This document shows, piece by piece, positions 47,236-57,889 of a stretch of DNA of 64,000 nt. Location: NCBI RefSeq assembly GCF_040939455.1, contig NC_134136.1:75251796-75315795 (forward strand), read 5' to 3'. Each line of letters starts with the position of its first letter. Positions within the stretch are counted from its first letter, which is position 1. Below the pieces are notes generated by a model. It made no database searches. It saw only the letters and a program-made list of their open reading frames with translations, and was not told the origin of the DNA. The position numbers and the translations under genes were made by a program. The DNA comes from Microcebus murinus. Lineage: Eukaryota > Chordata > Mammalia > Primates > Cheirogaleidae.

Positions 47236-49517
47236 CACATTTTATTAATCCATTCTTTGATTGATGGGCACTTGGGCTGTTTCCACAGCCTTGCAATTAT
47301 GAATTGTGCTGCTATAAACATTCGAGTGCAGGTGTCTTTTTTGTAGAGTGTCACTGGATCATTTGGGTAGATGCCCAGCAATGGGATTGCTGGATCAAAT
47401 GGTAGATTCACTTGTATCGCTTTAAGGTATCTCCATATTGCTTTCCACAGAGGTTGAACTAGTTTGCAGTCCCACCAGCAGTGTAGGAGAGCTCCTCTCT
47501 CTCCGCATCCACGCCAACATTTATTGTTTGGAGACTTTTTGATAAAGGCCATTCTCACTGGAGTTAAGTGATATCTCATTGTGATATTGATTTGCATTTC
47601 CTTGATGTTTAGACATATTGAGCATTTTTTTCATATGTTTGTTGGCCATTCTTCTGTCTTCTTTAGAAAAGTTTCTGGTAAAGTACTTTGCCCGCTTTTT
47701 AATGGGGTTATTTGATTTATTTCTTCCTGATTTTCATGAGTTCTAAGTATATTCTAGTTATCAGTCCCTTATCGGATGCATACGATGCAAAAACTTTCTC
47801 CCATTCTGTGGGTTGTCTGTTTACTTTCATGACTATTTCTTTGGCTGTGCAGAAGCTTTGTAGTTTAATCATGCCCCATTTAATTATTTTTGTTGCTACT
47901 GTGATTGCCTTTGGGGACTTCTTCATAAACTCTTTGCTCAGGCCGATGTCTAGGAGAGTGTTTCTAACTATTTCCTCTAGAATTCTAATAGTTTCATACC
48001 TTAGGTTTAAGTCTGTTATCCAGCGTGAGTTGATTTTTGTGAGAGGTGAAAGGTATGCGTCCAGTTTTAGCCTTCTACAGGTGGCTATCCAGTTTTCCCA
48101 GCACCATTTATTGAAAAGGGATTCTTTTCCCCATCATATGTTTTTGTCTACTTTATCAAAGATTAGATGGCTATATGAGGATGGTTTTATATCAGGATTT
48201 TCACATCTGTTCCATTGGTCCATATTCCTATTTTTGTGCCAATCCCAGATTGATTTAATTACTACAGATTTGTAGTATAGTTTGATAACTGGCATATTAA
48301 TGCCTCCCATTTTGATTTTGTTGCCTAGAATTGCTTTTGATATTCGGGGTCTTCTTTGTTTCCATATGAAGCATAAAATCATTTTTTCTATATCTGTGAA
48401 GAATGCTGATGGGATTTTAATAGGTATTGCATTGAATCTGTAGATCAGTTTGGGTAGCATAGACATTTTGATGATGTTGAGTCTGCCGATACACGAGCAT
48501 GGTATGGATTTCCATCTGTTTAAATCCTCTGCTATTTCCTTCCTCAGTGTTTCATACTTCTCCCTGGAGAGGTCTTTTACATCCTTGGTTAAGTATATTC
48601 TAGGTACTTTAATTTCTTTGTTGCTGTTGTTAAGGGAATTGAGTCTTTGATTTGATTCTCAATTAGATTGTTGTTGGCGTACATGAATGCCTCTGATTTC
48701 TGTGTATTGATTTTGTATCCTGAGACTTTACTAAATTCATTGATCAGTTCCACGAGTTTCTTGATTGAATCTTTGGGGTTTTCTAAATATAATATCATAT
48801 CATCAGCAAACAATGAAAATTTGATCTCTTCTGCCCCTATTTGGATACCTTTAATTCCATTTTCCTGTTTGATTGCTGTAGCCAAGGCTTCCAGCACTAT
48901 GCTCAACAGAAGTGGAGATAGTGGGCAGCCTTGTCTGGTTCCAGTTCTAAGTGGGAATGATTTCAATTTTTCCCCATTCAGTATGATGTTGGCTATTGGG
49001 CTGTCATATATGGCTTGTATCATTTTTAGGTATGTCCCTTCTATGTCTATTTTCTTAAAAGTTTGTATCATGAAAGGGTGTTGAATTTTGTCGAAAGCTT
49101 TTTCTGCATCTATTGAAAGAATCATGTGGTCTTTCTTTTTGCTTCAGTTTATGTGGTGAATTGCATTTATAGATTTACTTATGTTGAACCATCCCTGCAT
49201 CCCTGGGATGATGCCCATTTGGTCGTGATGAATTATTTTTTTCATAAGCGTCTGGATTCGGTTAGCTAAGATTTTGTTGAAAATTTTTGCATCTATATTC
49301 ATTAGGGATATTGGTCTGTAGTTTTCTTTTTTTGTTGCATCCTTTCCTGGTTTTGGTATCAGAGTAATATTCGCTTCATAAAAGGTGTCGGGGAGGTTTC
49401 CGTTCTTCTCGATGTTCTGGAATAGTTTCTGCAACATAGGTACTAGTTCTTCTTTGTAAATGTGGTAAAATTCGGGTGTGAAGCCATCTGGACCGGGACT
49501 TTTCTTTTTAGGGAGAT
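47236..49517 (-). pseudogene. ORF2: L1-D ORF2, middle and 3' part (decayed)
   Basis: ORF2 from the C-terminal domain (open 47597-47076, [18 protein letters not shown]) back through 47926-47717, 48466-48134, 49125-48589 (FADDMILY present) and 49437-49144 ([16 protein letters not shown]) to [10 protein letters not shown] at 49517. Several frameshifts and indels. It ends at 'gggagatttt', where another L1 tail begins. Confidence 0.85.
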
Positions 49518-49520
49518 TTT

Positions 49521-52190
49521 TTTTTAATTTTTTTTTTATTTTGGCATATTATGGGGGTACAGATTTTAAGGTTTCAATAAATGCCCATTTCCCCCCCTCC
49601 CCCCAAAAGTCTGAGTCTCCATCATGACCATCCCCCAGATGGAGCACATCTCACTCATTATGTATGTATTTACCCACCCCCCTCCCCCCTCCCCCCTCCC
49701 ACCTGCCCAATACCCTATTACTGTAGTACCTATGTGTCCACTTAGGTGCTACTCAGTTAATACCAGTTTGCTGGAGAATATATCTGGTGCTTGTTTTTCC
49801 ATTCTTGGGATACTTCACTTAGTAGTATGGGTTCCAGCTCTAACCAGGAAAATATAACATGTGCTATATCACCATTGTTTCTTAGAGCTGAATAGTACTC
49901 CATGGTATACATATACCACATTTTATTAATCCATTCTTGGATTGATGGGCACTTGGGCTGTTTCCAAAGCCTTGAAATTATGAATTGTGCTGCTATAAAC
50001 ATTCGAGTGCAGGTGTCTTTTTTGTAGAGTGTCATTGGATCATTTGGGTAGATGCCCAGCAATGGGATTGCTGGATCAAATGGTAGATTCACTTGTATCG
50101 CTTTAAGGTATCTCCATATTGCTTTCCACAGAGGTTGAACTAGTTTGCAGTCCCACCAGCAGTGTAGGAGTGTTCCTCTCTCTCTGCAACCACGCCAGCA
50201 TTTATTGTTTGGAGATTTTTTGATAAAGGCCATTCTCACTGGGGTTAAGTGATATCTCATTGTGGTTTTGATTTGCATTTCCCTGATGATTAGAGATGTT
50301 GAGCATTTCTTCATATGTTTGTTGGCCATTCTTCTGTCTTCTTTAGAAAAATTTCTGTTCAAGTCTTTTGCCCACTTTTTAAGGGGGTTATTTGATTTTT
50401 TCTTCCTAATTTTCGTGAGTTCTAAGTATATTCTAGTTATCAGTCCCTTATCGGATGCATATGATGCAAAAATTTTCTCCCATTCTGTAGGTTGTCTGTT
50501 TACTTTCATGACTATTTCTTTGGCTGTGCAGAAGCTTTGTAGTTTGATCATGTCCCATTTATTTATTTTTGTTGCTGCTGTGATTGCCTTTGGGGACTTC
50601 TTCATAAACTCTTTGCCCAGGCCGATGTCTAGGAGAGTGTTTCCAACTTTTTCCTCTAGAGTTCTAATAGTTTCATATCTTAGGTTTAAGTCTGTCATCC
50701 AGCGTGAGTTGGTTTTTGTGAGAGGTGAAAGGTGTGGGTCCTGTTTTAGCCTTCTACAGGTGGCTATCCGGTTTTCCCAGCACCATTTATTGAAGAGAGA
50801 TTCTTTTCCCCAGCGTATGTTTTTGTCTGCTTTGTCAAAGATGAGATGGCTATATGAGGATGGTTTTATATCAGGATTCTCACATCTGTTCCACTGGTCA
50901 ATATTCCTGTTTTTGTGCCAATACCATATTGTTTTAATTACTACAGCTTTGTAGTATAGTTTGATATCTAGCATATTAATGCCTCCCATTTTGTTTTTGT
51001 TGCCTAGAATTGCTCTTGATATTCGGGGTCTTCTTTGGTTCCATACGAAGCGTAAAATTATTTTTTCTATATCTGTGAAGAATGCTGATGGGATTTTAAT
51101 AGGTATTGCATTGAATCTGTAGATCAGTTTGGGTAGCATAGACATTTTGATGATATTGAGTCTGCCGATCCACGAGCATGGTATGGATTTCCATCTGTTT
51201 ACATCCTCTGCTATTTCCTTCCTCAGTGTTTCATAGTTCTCCCTGTAGAGGTCTTTTACCTCTTTGGTTAAATATATTCCTAGGTACTTTAATTTCTTTG
51301 TTGCTATTGTGAAGGGAATTGAGTCTTTGATTTGGTTCTCAATTAGATTGTTGTTGGCGTATATGAATGCCTCTGATTTCTGTGTATTGATTTTGTATCC
51401 TGAGACTTTACTAAATTCATTGATCACTTCCAGGAGTTTCTTGGTTGAATCCTTGGGGTTTTCTAGATACAATATCATATCATCAGCAAACAGTGAAAGT
51501 TTGATCTCTTCTGCCCCTATTTGGATACCTTTGATTCCATTTTCCTGTCTGATTGCTGTAGCCAAGACTTCCAGCACTATGTTGAACAGAAGTGGAGATA
51601 GTGGGCAGCCTTGTCTGGTTCCAGTTCTAAGTGGGAATGCTTTAAGTTTTTCCCCATTCAGTATGATCTTGGCTATGGGTCTGTCATATATGGTTTGTAT
51701 CATTTTTAGGTATGTCCCTTCTATGCCTATTTTCTTAAGTGTTCGTATCATGAAACAGTGTTGAATTTTGTCAAAAGCTTTTTCTGCATCTATTGAAAGA
51801 ATCATGTGGTCTTTGTTTTTGCTTCTGTTTATGTGGTGAATTGCATTTATAGATTTACATATGTTGAACCATCCCTGCATCCCTGGGATGAAGCCCACTT
51901 GGTCGTGGTGGATTATTTTTTTGATAAGTGTCTGGATTCGGTTAGCTAAGATTTTGTTGAAAATTTTTGCATCTATATTCATTAGGGATATTGGTCTGTA
52001 GTTTTCTTTTTTTGTTGCATCCTTTCCTGGTTTTGGTATCAGAGTAATATTCGCTTCATAAAAGGTGTCAGGTTTCCGTTCTTCTCGATGTTGTGGAATA
52101 GTTTCTGCAAGATAGATACTAGTTCTTCTTTGTAAGTATGGTAAAATTCAGGTGTGAAGCCATCTGGACCGGGACTTTTCTTTTTAGGGA
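49521..52190 (-). mobile_element. Second nested L1 with long open ORF2 part
   Basis: The tail starts at 49521, followed by a young 3' UTR and ORF2. The insertion site 'gagattttt/aatt' fits L1 endonuclease. The host copy reads on through the same site at about 52186-52197 ('gggagatttttaattgctg'), with no TSD or truncation joint visible. The limit is set by where divergence rises and is uncertain (about 52050-52450). Confidence 0.65.
49757..51982 (-). CDS. ORF2: ORF2 reverse transcriptase/C-terminal part, open 741 codons
   Basis: An undisturbed frame from [15 protein letters not shown] in the RT to the natural end ...[11 protein letters not shown] landmarks: [40 protein letters not shown] and FADDMILY. 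The Cys-rich motif reads [18 protein letters not shown] (one G to R change, zinc-type residues kept). The codons upstream stay in frame only to a 4-base deletion at about 52068, so no endonuclease is joined. It is thus a partial frame, the longest open L1 stretch after the L1-A ORF2, and not a working gene. Confidence 0.85.
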   Translation of the reverse strand: MNIDAKIFNKILANRIQTLIKKIIHHDQVGFIPGMQGWFNICKSINAIHHINRSKNKDHMILSIDAEKAFDKIQHCFMIRTLKKIGIEGTYLKMIQTIYDRPIAKIILNGEKLKAFPLRTGTRQGCPLSPLLFNIVLEVLATAIRQENGIKGIQIGAEEIKLSLFADDMILYLENPKDSTKKLLEVINEFSKVSGYKINTQKSEAFIYANNNLIENQIKDSIPFTIATKKLKYLGIYLTKEVKDLYRENYETLRKEIAEDVNRWKSIPCSWIGRLNIIKMSMLPKLIYRFNAIPIKIPSAFFTDIEKIILRFVWNQRRPRISRAILGNKNKMGGINMLDIKLYYKAVVIKTIWYWHKNRNIDQWNRCENPDIKPSSYSHLIFDKADKNIRWGKESLFNKWCWENRIATCRRLKQDPHLSPLTKTNSRWMTDLNLRYETIRTLEEKVGNTLLDIGLGKEFMKKSPKAITAATKINKWDMIKLQSFCTAKEIVMKVNRQPTEWEKIFASYASDKGLITRIYLELTKIRKKKSNNPLKKWAKDLNRNFSKEDRRMANKHMKKCSTSLIIREMQIKTTMRYHLTPVRMAFIKKSPNNKCWRGCRERGTLLHCWWDCKLVQPLWKAIWRYLKAIQVNLPFDPAIPLLGIYPNDPMTLYKKDTCTRMFIAAQFIISRLWKQPKCPSIQEWINKMWYMYTMEYYSALRNNGDIAHVIFSWLELEPILLSEVSQEWKNKHQIYSPANWY

Positions 52191-53621
52191 GATTTTTAAT
52201 TGCTGTTTCTATTTCAGCTGTTGAGATTGGTCTGTTCATGGAATCTATTTCTTCCTTGTTGAGCCTAGGGAGGCTGTGTGTTTCTAGAAATTTGTCCATT
52301 TCCTCCACATTTTCCAGTTTGTGTGCATAAAGATTTTTGTAGTATTCATAAATTGTATCTTGTATCTCTTTGGGATCAGTTGTGATATCTCCTTTTTTAT
52401 TCCTGATTGAGCTTATTAGAGATTTCTCTTTTCTGCTTTTCGTTAGCTTAGCCAGTGGTGTGCCAATTTTGTTTATTTATTCAAAGAACCAACTTTTTGT
52501 TTAATTAATTTCCTGAATAGCTTCCCTGTTTTCAATTTCATTTAGTTCTCATTTGATCTTGTTGATTTCACTTCTTCTGCTGGGTTGGAGGTTGGTCTGT
52601 TTTTTTTTCCAACTCTTTGAGTCATTTCATTAGATTGTCTATTTGTGATCTTTTTGAATTTTGGTTATAGGCATTTATGGAGATAAATCTTCCTCTCAGA
52701 ACTGCTTTAGCTGTGTCCCAGAGGAGTTGATAACTTGTCTCTCCATTGTTGTTTTCTTTATAGAATTTTTTTATTTCCATCTTGATTTCTTCATTTATGA
52801 AGTAATCATTTAGTAGGAGGTTGTTTAATTTCCACGTTTTATAGAAATGTGAGTTTCTGTTAGTGTTGATTTCTACTTTTATTCCACTGTGATCTGAGAA
52901 CATACATAGTATGATTTCTATTTTTTAAAATTTCTTGAGATTTACTTTCTGTCCAAGGTTATGGTCAATCTTAGAGGATGTCCCGTGAGCTGATGAGAAG
53001 AATGTATATTCAGTGGATTTTGGGTAGAATCTCCTGTAGATGTCAGTCAGACCCAATTGTTCCAGGGTTTTGTTTAAACTCATTATTTCTTTATTAATTT
53101 TCTGCTTGGAGGAGCTGTCTTGTGTCATCAGTGGGGTGTTGAAATCTCCGGTGATTATAGAGTTGCAATTAATCCATTTGCTTACATCCAGTAAGGTTTG
53201 CTTTATGAATCTGGGTGCACCTATTTTGGGTGCATATATATTTAAAATGTTATTTCTTCTTGTTGAAGTGTGCCCTTCTCCATTATATAATGACCCTCTT
53301 TTACTTTCACTACTTTTGTCGGTTTAAAGACTAAACTGTCTGAAATTAGAACTGCCACATCAGCCTTCTTTTGGCTTCCACTTGCCTGGAGTACTCATCT
53401 CTATCCTTTTACTTTTAGTCTACATGAATCCTTGCCGGTTAGATGTGTTTCCTGTAGACAGCATATACTTGGCCTGTATTTTCTTATCCATTCAGCCAGC
53501 CTATGTCTCTTGAGTAGAGAGTTACGCCATTCACATTCATTGAAAGAACTGATAGGTAAGGTATATTACTGTTCATTCTGTTGGGTTGGATGTTGTTGAT
53601 TTGATTTCTCTCTTGAACCTT
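52191..53621 (-). pseudogene. ORF2: L1-D ORF2, endonuclease side (decayed, start codon lost)
   Basis: The 5' part of ORF2 in the old host copy. The start ATG seen elsewhere reads AAG here (53619-53621). Open pieces: 53128-52925 (endonuclease, SKIDHNLG with the catalytic Asp kept), 52903-52622 (DHSGIKVE) and 52308-52039 ([14 protein letters not shown]), the last ending in a frameshift from a 4-base deletion at 52068 that is shared with L1-B. Indels near 52600 and 53250. Confidence 0.85.
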
Positions 53622-53660
53622 TGTATTATCTGTCCTTTAATCTTTGGGTTTTGGTTGTTT

Positions 53661-54666
53661 TTATATTCGTGAGTTTTTGTTATGGTGCTCCATGCGTAAC
53701 ACTGTTTTGAGTAGTTCTTGTAGGGCTGGTCTTGTCTTGGTGAATTCTCTGAGCCTTTGCTTGTCTGAGAATGTCTTTATTTCTCCTTCATATATAAAGC
53801 TTAGTTTTGCAGGGAATAAGATTCTAGTCTGGGCATTGTTTTGTTTCAGAAGAGTGAGAATGGGGCTCCAGTCTCTCCTTGCTTGTAAAGACTCATTAGA
53901 GAAGTCTGGTGTTATTCGAATTGGCTTTCCTTTGTATGTTACTTGCTTCTTTTGTCTTACAGCTCTTAGAAGGGCCTCTTTGGTTGATACTTTGGTCAGT
54001 CTGATGACTGAATGTTGTGACGTCTTCCTGTTTGCATTGAATCTCCCAGGGGTCTGCTGGGCTCTTTGAACTTGTATATCGAGATTTTGAGCAAGGCCTG
54101 GGAAATTTTCCTCCATTATATCTTCAAATAGCTTGTCCAACCCGACAGTGTTGTCTTCTTCCCCTTCTGGTAACACTATGACCCTCACATTAGGTTTCTT
54201 CACATAATCCCACAGCTCTTGTAGGCTTTGCTCTTTTCTCTTGTTTCTCTGCTCTATCTCTGAGACGGTTTTATTTAGTTGGAGGATGTTATCTTCAATC
54301 TCTGAGATTCTTTCTTCTGTTTGATCTACCCCGTTCTTGTCACTTTCTGCTGCATTTTGTAGTTCCCTGAATTGATTCTTCATTTCCAGGAGTTCGGTTA
54401 ATCTTTTCTTCATAGTGTCTATTTCTTTAGTGAACTTTTCTTCTAGGTCCTGGAGGCTTTTTGTGGTTTCTTTGTGTTGGTTATTGAGTTGTTCATGCAG
54501 GTCGGTGAGTGTTCTTATGATCCACATACGAAATTCCTCTTCTGTCATATTGGTTGCCTGATTTTGGTTGGTGTCCGTTTCTATGGGGGCTGGTGCTCCT
54601 CTTTGGGGGTGTGTTTTCCATTTGGTTCTTCATATTTCCTGAGTTCCTTCGCTGATTTCTTCCCAT
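53661..54666 (-). pseudogene. ORF1: L1-D ORF1, one frameshift near the start
   Basis: The normal ATG is at 54666. One extra base near 54585 ('cccccatag') throws the frame, but an in-frame ATG at 54548 opens 295 codons to the natural end HHNKNSRI: coiled coil (TDLHEQLNNQHKE, LEMKNQFRELQN), RNA-binding part and basic tail. If translated from that internal ATG, only the short N-terminal arm is missing. Confidence 0.85.
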
Positions 54667-56098
54667 GTCGATTCAGTTGCGTTTCTTTCCTTTAGGTTTT
54701 TGTTCAGGTATTCACACACCTTGTTTAGTTTCTGAGCCATTAAGGTGGTGTCTGTGGGTGAGATTTGACCACTCCCTGTATATTGAGTCAGTGGGTGCCG
54801 TGAAAAGGCTGTGCAGGATGCTGTCCCTGTCAGTATGTGGCGCTTGCATGGAGGAACAGGGTATGCTGTTGATTTTGTGTCCTGTTATCAGCTCTTGTTC
54901 TAGGCGGAGCTGGGTTGGGTAAGCCTGCCCTCAGGCATCACCAATGTCATTAGCAGGGGTCAAAGTTCTGTTCTCTGCTTCCAGGAAAAGGTGTCAGGGC
55001 AGGGCTGGAATGTTCCTGCTCAGCCAGAAAGTCTGGGTGTCGGGGTGGGGCTGTCTGGGACCCACAGTCTGGAGCTGGCCTCGCTTCTTTCCACCCTCCC
55101 CAACTCCGCAGCTACTCCTGGGTCTCTGCCAGCAGGCCAGACCACAAGCCACCAGGCCTCCCCGGACTGTGATGTAGGCAGGGAGATTCCCTGCGTAGGA
55201 ATGCCTCCTGAGCTGCACTTATGGCCTCCTTTTTGGAGGATGGTTGACATCTAGGACTCTGATCTGCCCCTGAAGGTACACACACCTCAGTAAGCTATTC
55301 ACGTATAACCCTTCTGTGCCACGGGCAATGCTAGACTCGGTGCACGGAATCTGGTCTGCAGGTCCGACCTCTGGGTCCCAGAGTTCAAACTGTAGCCCCA
55401 CCAGGGAGAGGAGTTTCGGTCCCAGTTCACCCACAGGGAACCCAAGCTGGGTCTGTGTCTCTCAGCCTCTGAGTCTGCACCGTTCTCCTGGGAACACTGT
55501 GCCAGCAGCACCTGGGAGAGCTGGCAGCTAGGGAGCTCACAGTCTGAGTTCTCCTGAGTCAGCTGTAGGGTCCCATAAGGGAAGGTCCTTTTCCCTGTAG
55601 GTGCCTCTGGCTGGTGGCTGTATTGTCTCTCTGGGCAGCCGCGGGTAGGGTCAGCGGAGGGGAGGAGGGGGCAATATTGCGTCTTCTGTGCTTCTAGGGT
55701 CTGTGCACACGGAGGTGCCCGGAGGAAGTTGCAGCCTGCTGCCACGTCCGCTACAGGCTCACCGCTGGCTGGCGGCGCCTGTCTCTGGGCTGGTTTCCGC
55801 AAGTTTCTCCACCTGCTGAGGAGCCCACCAGCAGTCCCATATGCAGGGGAGGGGAATCGGCAAAATCACCTACCCTTGCTGCTGGTGTCCGGGCTGCTCC
55901 GGTGGTCTCAGCCTCCAGTTCTCCTCCGCAGCCTCCTCCCGTGGAGTCTCCCGGAGTCTAGGTACCCCTCCTTCTGGCCCTCATCCACTGTATGCTCGTC
56001 TTCTTGCTTCTTTTTTCTACTTTCTGCTAGAAGCTGTCTTTTCTGGAGAGACTGTCTGTCTGTTGGTGTTTCTCGTCCGCCATCTTGATCCACCCTCC
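54667..56098 (-). promoter_or_regulatory. L1-D 5' UTR / internal promoter
   Basis: About 1.43 kb of GC-rich leader homologous to that of L1-A. The element's strand starts 'gggaggagggtggatcaagatggcgg' in pieces, with a perfect YY1-type CAAGATGGCGG at 56076-56086 (complement). The antisense frame found in L1-A is open here from about 55729, but a one-base deletion near 55960 moves it to another frame. Confidence 0.85.
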
Positions 56099-56629
56099 TC
56101 CCAAAGTGCCTGTTTTTAAAGGCCATCAGACTATGATGGTACGTTCAAGTACCCACCAGTACTAAGTATTCATTGAATATTTACATGTGCCAAGAGGAAA
56201 CCAAGACTTGGATTCAGATCCCCAGTGCATTTATGAAACTCCTAAGAGGCCTGTTTCCAAGTTGGTGGCAAGCTAGGACATGAGTTGTATTCTCAGTCTT
56301 GGACAAAGGCTGTGGAAGAAACAAGTCATCAGAATCCATTCTATATATTAGACACTGCCAATGAGGCACCTCTTTGGAGGCCATCCTATGACCTCGTAGG
56401 ACTACAAAAGAATACTGGCTTAATTTGAGTACTTGGCACATAATCATTAGTGGGGCTAGGACAGGATTTGTATTTATGAAACATTGACATATGCTCAAAT
56501 GATGAGGATAAATGATGCCTGAGAAGTTCTTTCTTTGTCTTTAAGAGATATTGCTTATGTGGCAAAATCAACTTCACACTAGAATCAACCCTAGGGGTAC
56601 ACCTGGCTTCAACCACATTCCAATCATAT

Positions 56630-56765
56630 ACTTTGGGTAAGGTCCATATCTTTCTGAACTTCAGCTTCCTCTAGTGTGTAATGGATATGATATCATATAG
56701 GGTTCCTGGGAAACACAAATGATATATGTAAATGTGCTTTGTATTGGAGGGACATTCACTATAAT
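56630..56765 (+). repeat. Probable MIR fragment
   Basis: 'tttctgaacttcagcttcc', 'gtgtaatggatatgatatc' and 'atgtaaatgtgctttgtat' follow the MIR order (CTCAGTTTCC, TGTAAAATGG, GTAAAGCGCTTTG). Heavily decayed. Confidence 0.5.
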
Positions 56766-57029
56766 ATTAGGAGTTATTTCTGCATGATATGATTATAATT
56801 TTTATTTTCTTCACTATATTCATCTATAATTCTCAGGTTTCCACAGAAAGCTAGAGGAAAAATTAACATGTTCTTATAAATTACAATGCAAATGGTTAAA
56901 GTTGTTTCCATTTACTAAGTTGGATTTGGGGATCCAAATAAAATGGATTTGAGGGGGGCTGATTTGAGTTCGGTACACCAAAGAAAGCAGGCATGTGCAG
57001 GGAAGATGCACTAGTCATACAAACTAGAA

Positions 57030-57185
57030 TGAGTCATTGAACCTCAGTGACCCTCAGTTTTCTTATTAGTAAAACAATGATAATACATCCTACTTCAAAA
57101 TAGTTTGTGATGAATAAATGCACCTGAAAACATCTCGTACAAGGCCTGATACACAGTAGGTGCTTAATATGTCTGTTTTCTGTAC
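57030..57185 (+). repeat. MIR SINE fragment
   Basis: 'cattgaacctcagtgaccctc', 'attagtaaaacaatgataa', 'gatgaataaatgcacctg' and 'cacagtaggtgcttaatatg' match MIR core and 3' end in order. Confidence 0.75.
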
Positions 57186-57889
57186 CCAAAAGGAAGGAAG
57201 AGGAGAAGAAAGTAAAGGAAGAAAAGGGGGAAGGAGTTTAGGAACATAAATCCACCCCATCTAACTTTGTGTAAGTACTTTTGAATTAATAGAGAAGGCT
57301 CTAATTGAGAAAGTACAAAGCATTCTAAAGCTCTCTGATATAAACATGTGTCATCTATTTTATGTCCCTAGGAAAAGTGAAATCAATATTTGAATTAATG
57401 GAACAAATTAAATGGCTGCAGAAATAATTTTTGAATTTAACAAGTTTCAAAAAGAGAGTAGTTGGAAAACGGTGATACAGACAGCAACAGAGCATTTGCC
57501 TTTAAAACCTATTTCATAAAAGTTCAGAAAGAAAATCAATCAATCCATCGTTTGGTAGGTACACTGGCAGATTAGCAAAACTAATAGACTCAAGATAAGC
57601 CCAAGCACCATTACTCACCTAAAACTCAAGCCATCTCAAAAAAGGTGATTTTTAATATTTTTTTCCATTTTTTTATTATTTCAGCATATTATGGGGGTAT
57701 GAATGTTAAGGTTAAATACAATGCCCATGCCCCCTTCCCCCCTTGAGTCAGAGCTTCAAGCAGGACCATGACCCAAACATTGCACATCTCACTCATTATG
57801 TTTGTATATACCCATCCCCTTCTCCCCCCTCTCACCCGCCTGACACCCAATCAATGTTATTCCTATATGTCCACATAGGAGTTGATCCG

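Larger units (their letters stand above)
46459..56098 (-). mobile_element. Compound full-length L1 (L1-D) with three 3' ends
   Basis: One TSD pair, 'tcccaaagtgcctgttttt' at 46440-46458 and 56099-56117 (cut GTTTTT/AAA), brackets the block. In the element's sense: one 5' UTR, ORF1, ORF2, then a complete 3' end at about 49540; ORF2 again from the [10 protein letters not shown] region to a second 3' end at about 46865; and the last ORF2 codons with a third, most diverged 3' end at 46459-46852. The joints at 49517 and 46852 are L1 tails abutting L1 ORF2 at T-rich/A sites, yet no 5' joint or second TSD copy is visible on the other side. I read it as an old full-length L1 with two younger same-strand L1s whose 5' ends merged seamlessly into the host copy. 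Confidence 0.85.
56118..57656. other. Unique DNA with MIR relics
   Basis: No gene. Two MIR-like pieces are listed separately. A purine-rich stretch (GGAAGGAAGAGGAGAAG-type) lies at 57190-57236. Confidence 0.4.

Noticed and set aside
49521..56098. A separate full-length L1 starting at 49521, unrelated to the tail at 46459
   Set aside because: Its right flank (56099-56117) duplicates the sequence beside the tail at 46459 (46440-46458), not the sequence at 49509-49520, so the 5' end belongs to the outer element.
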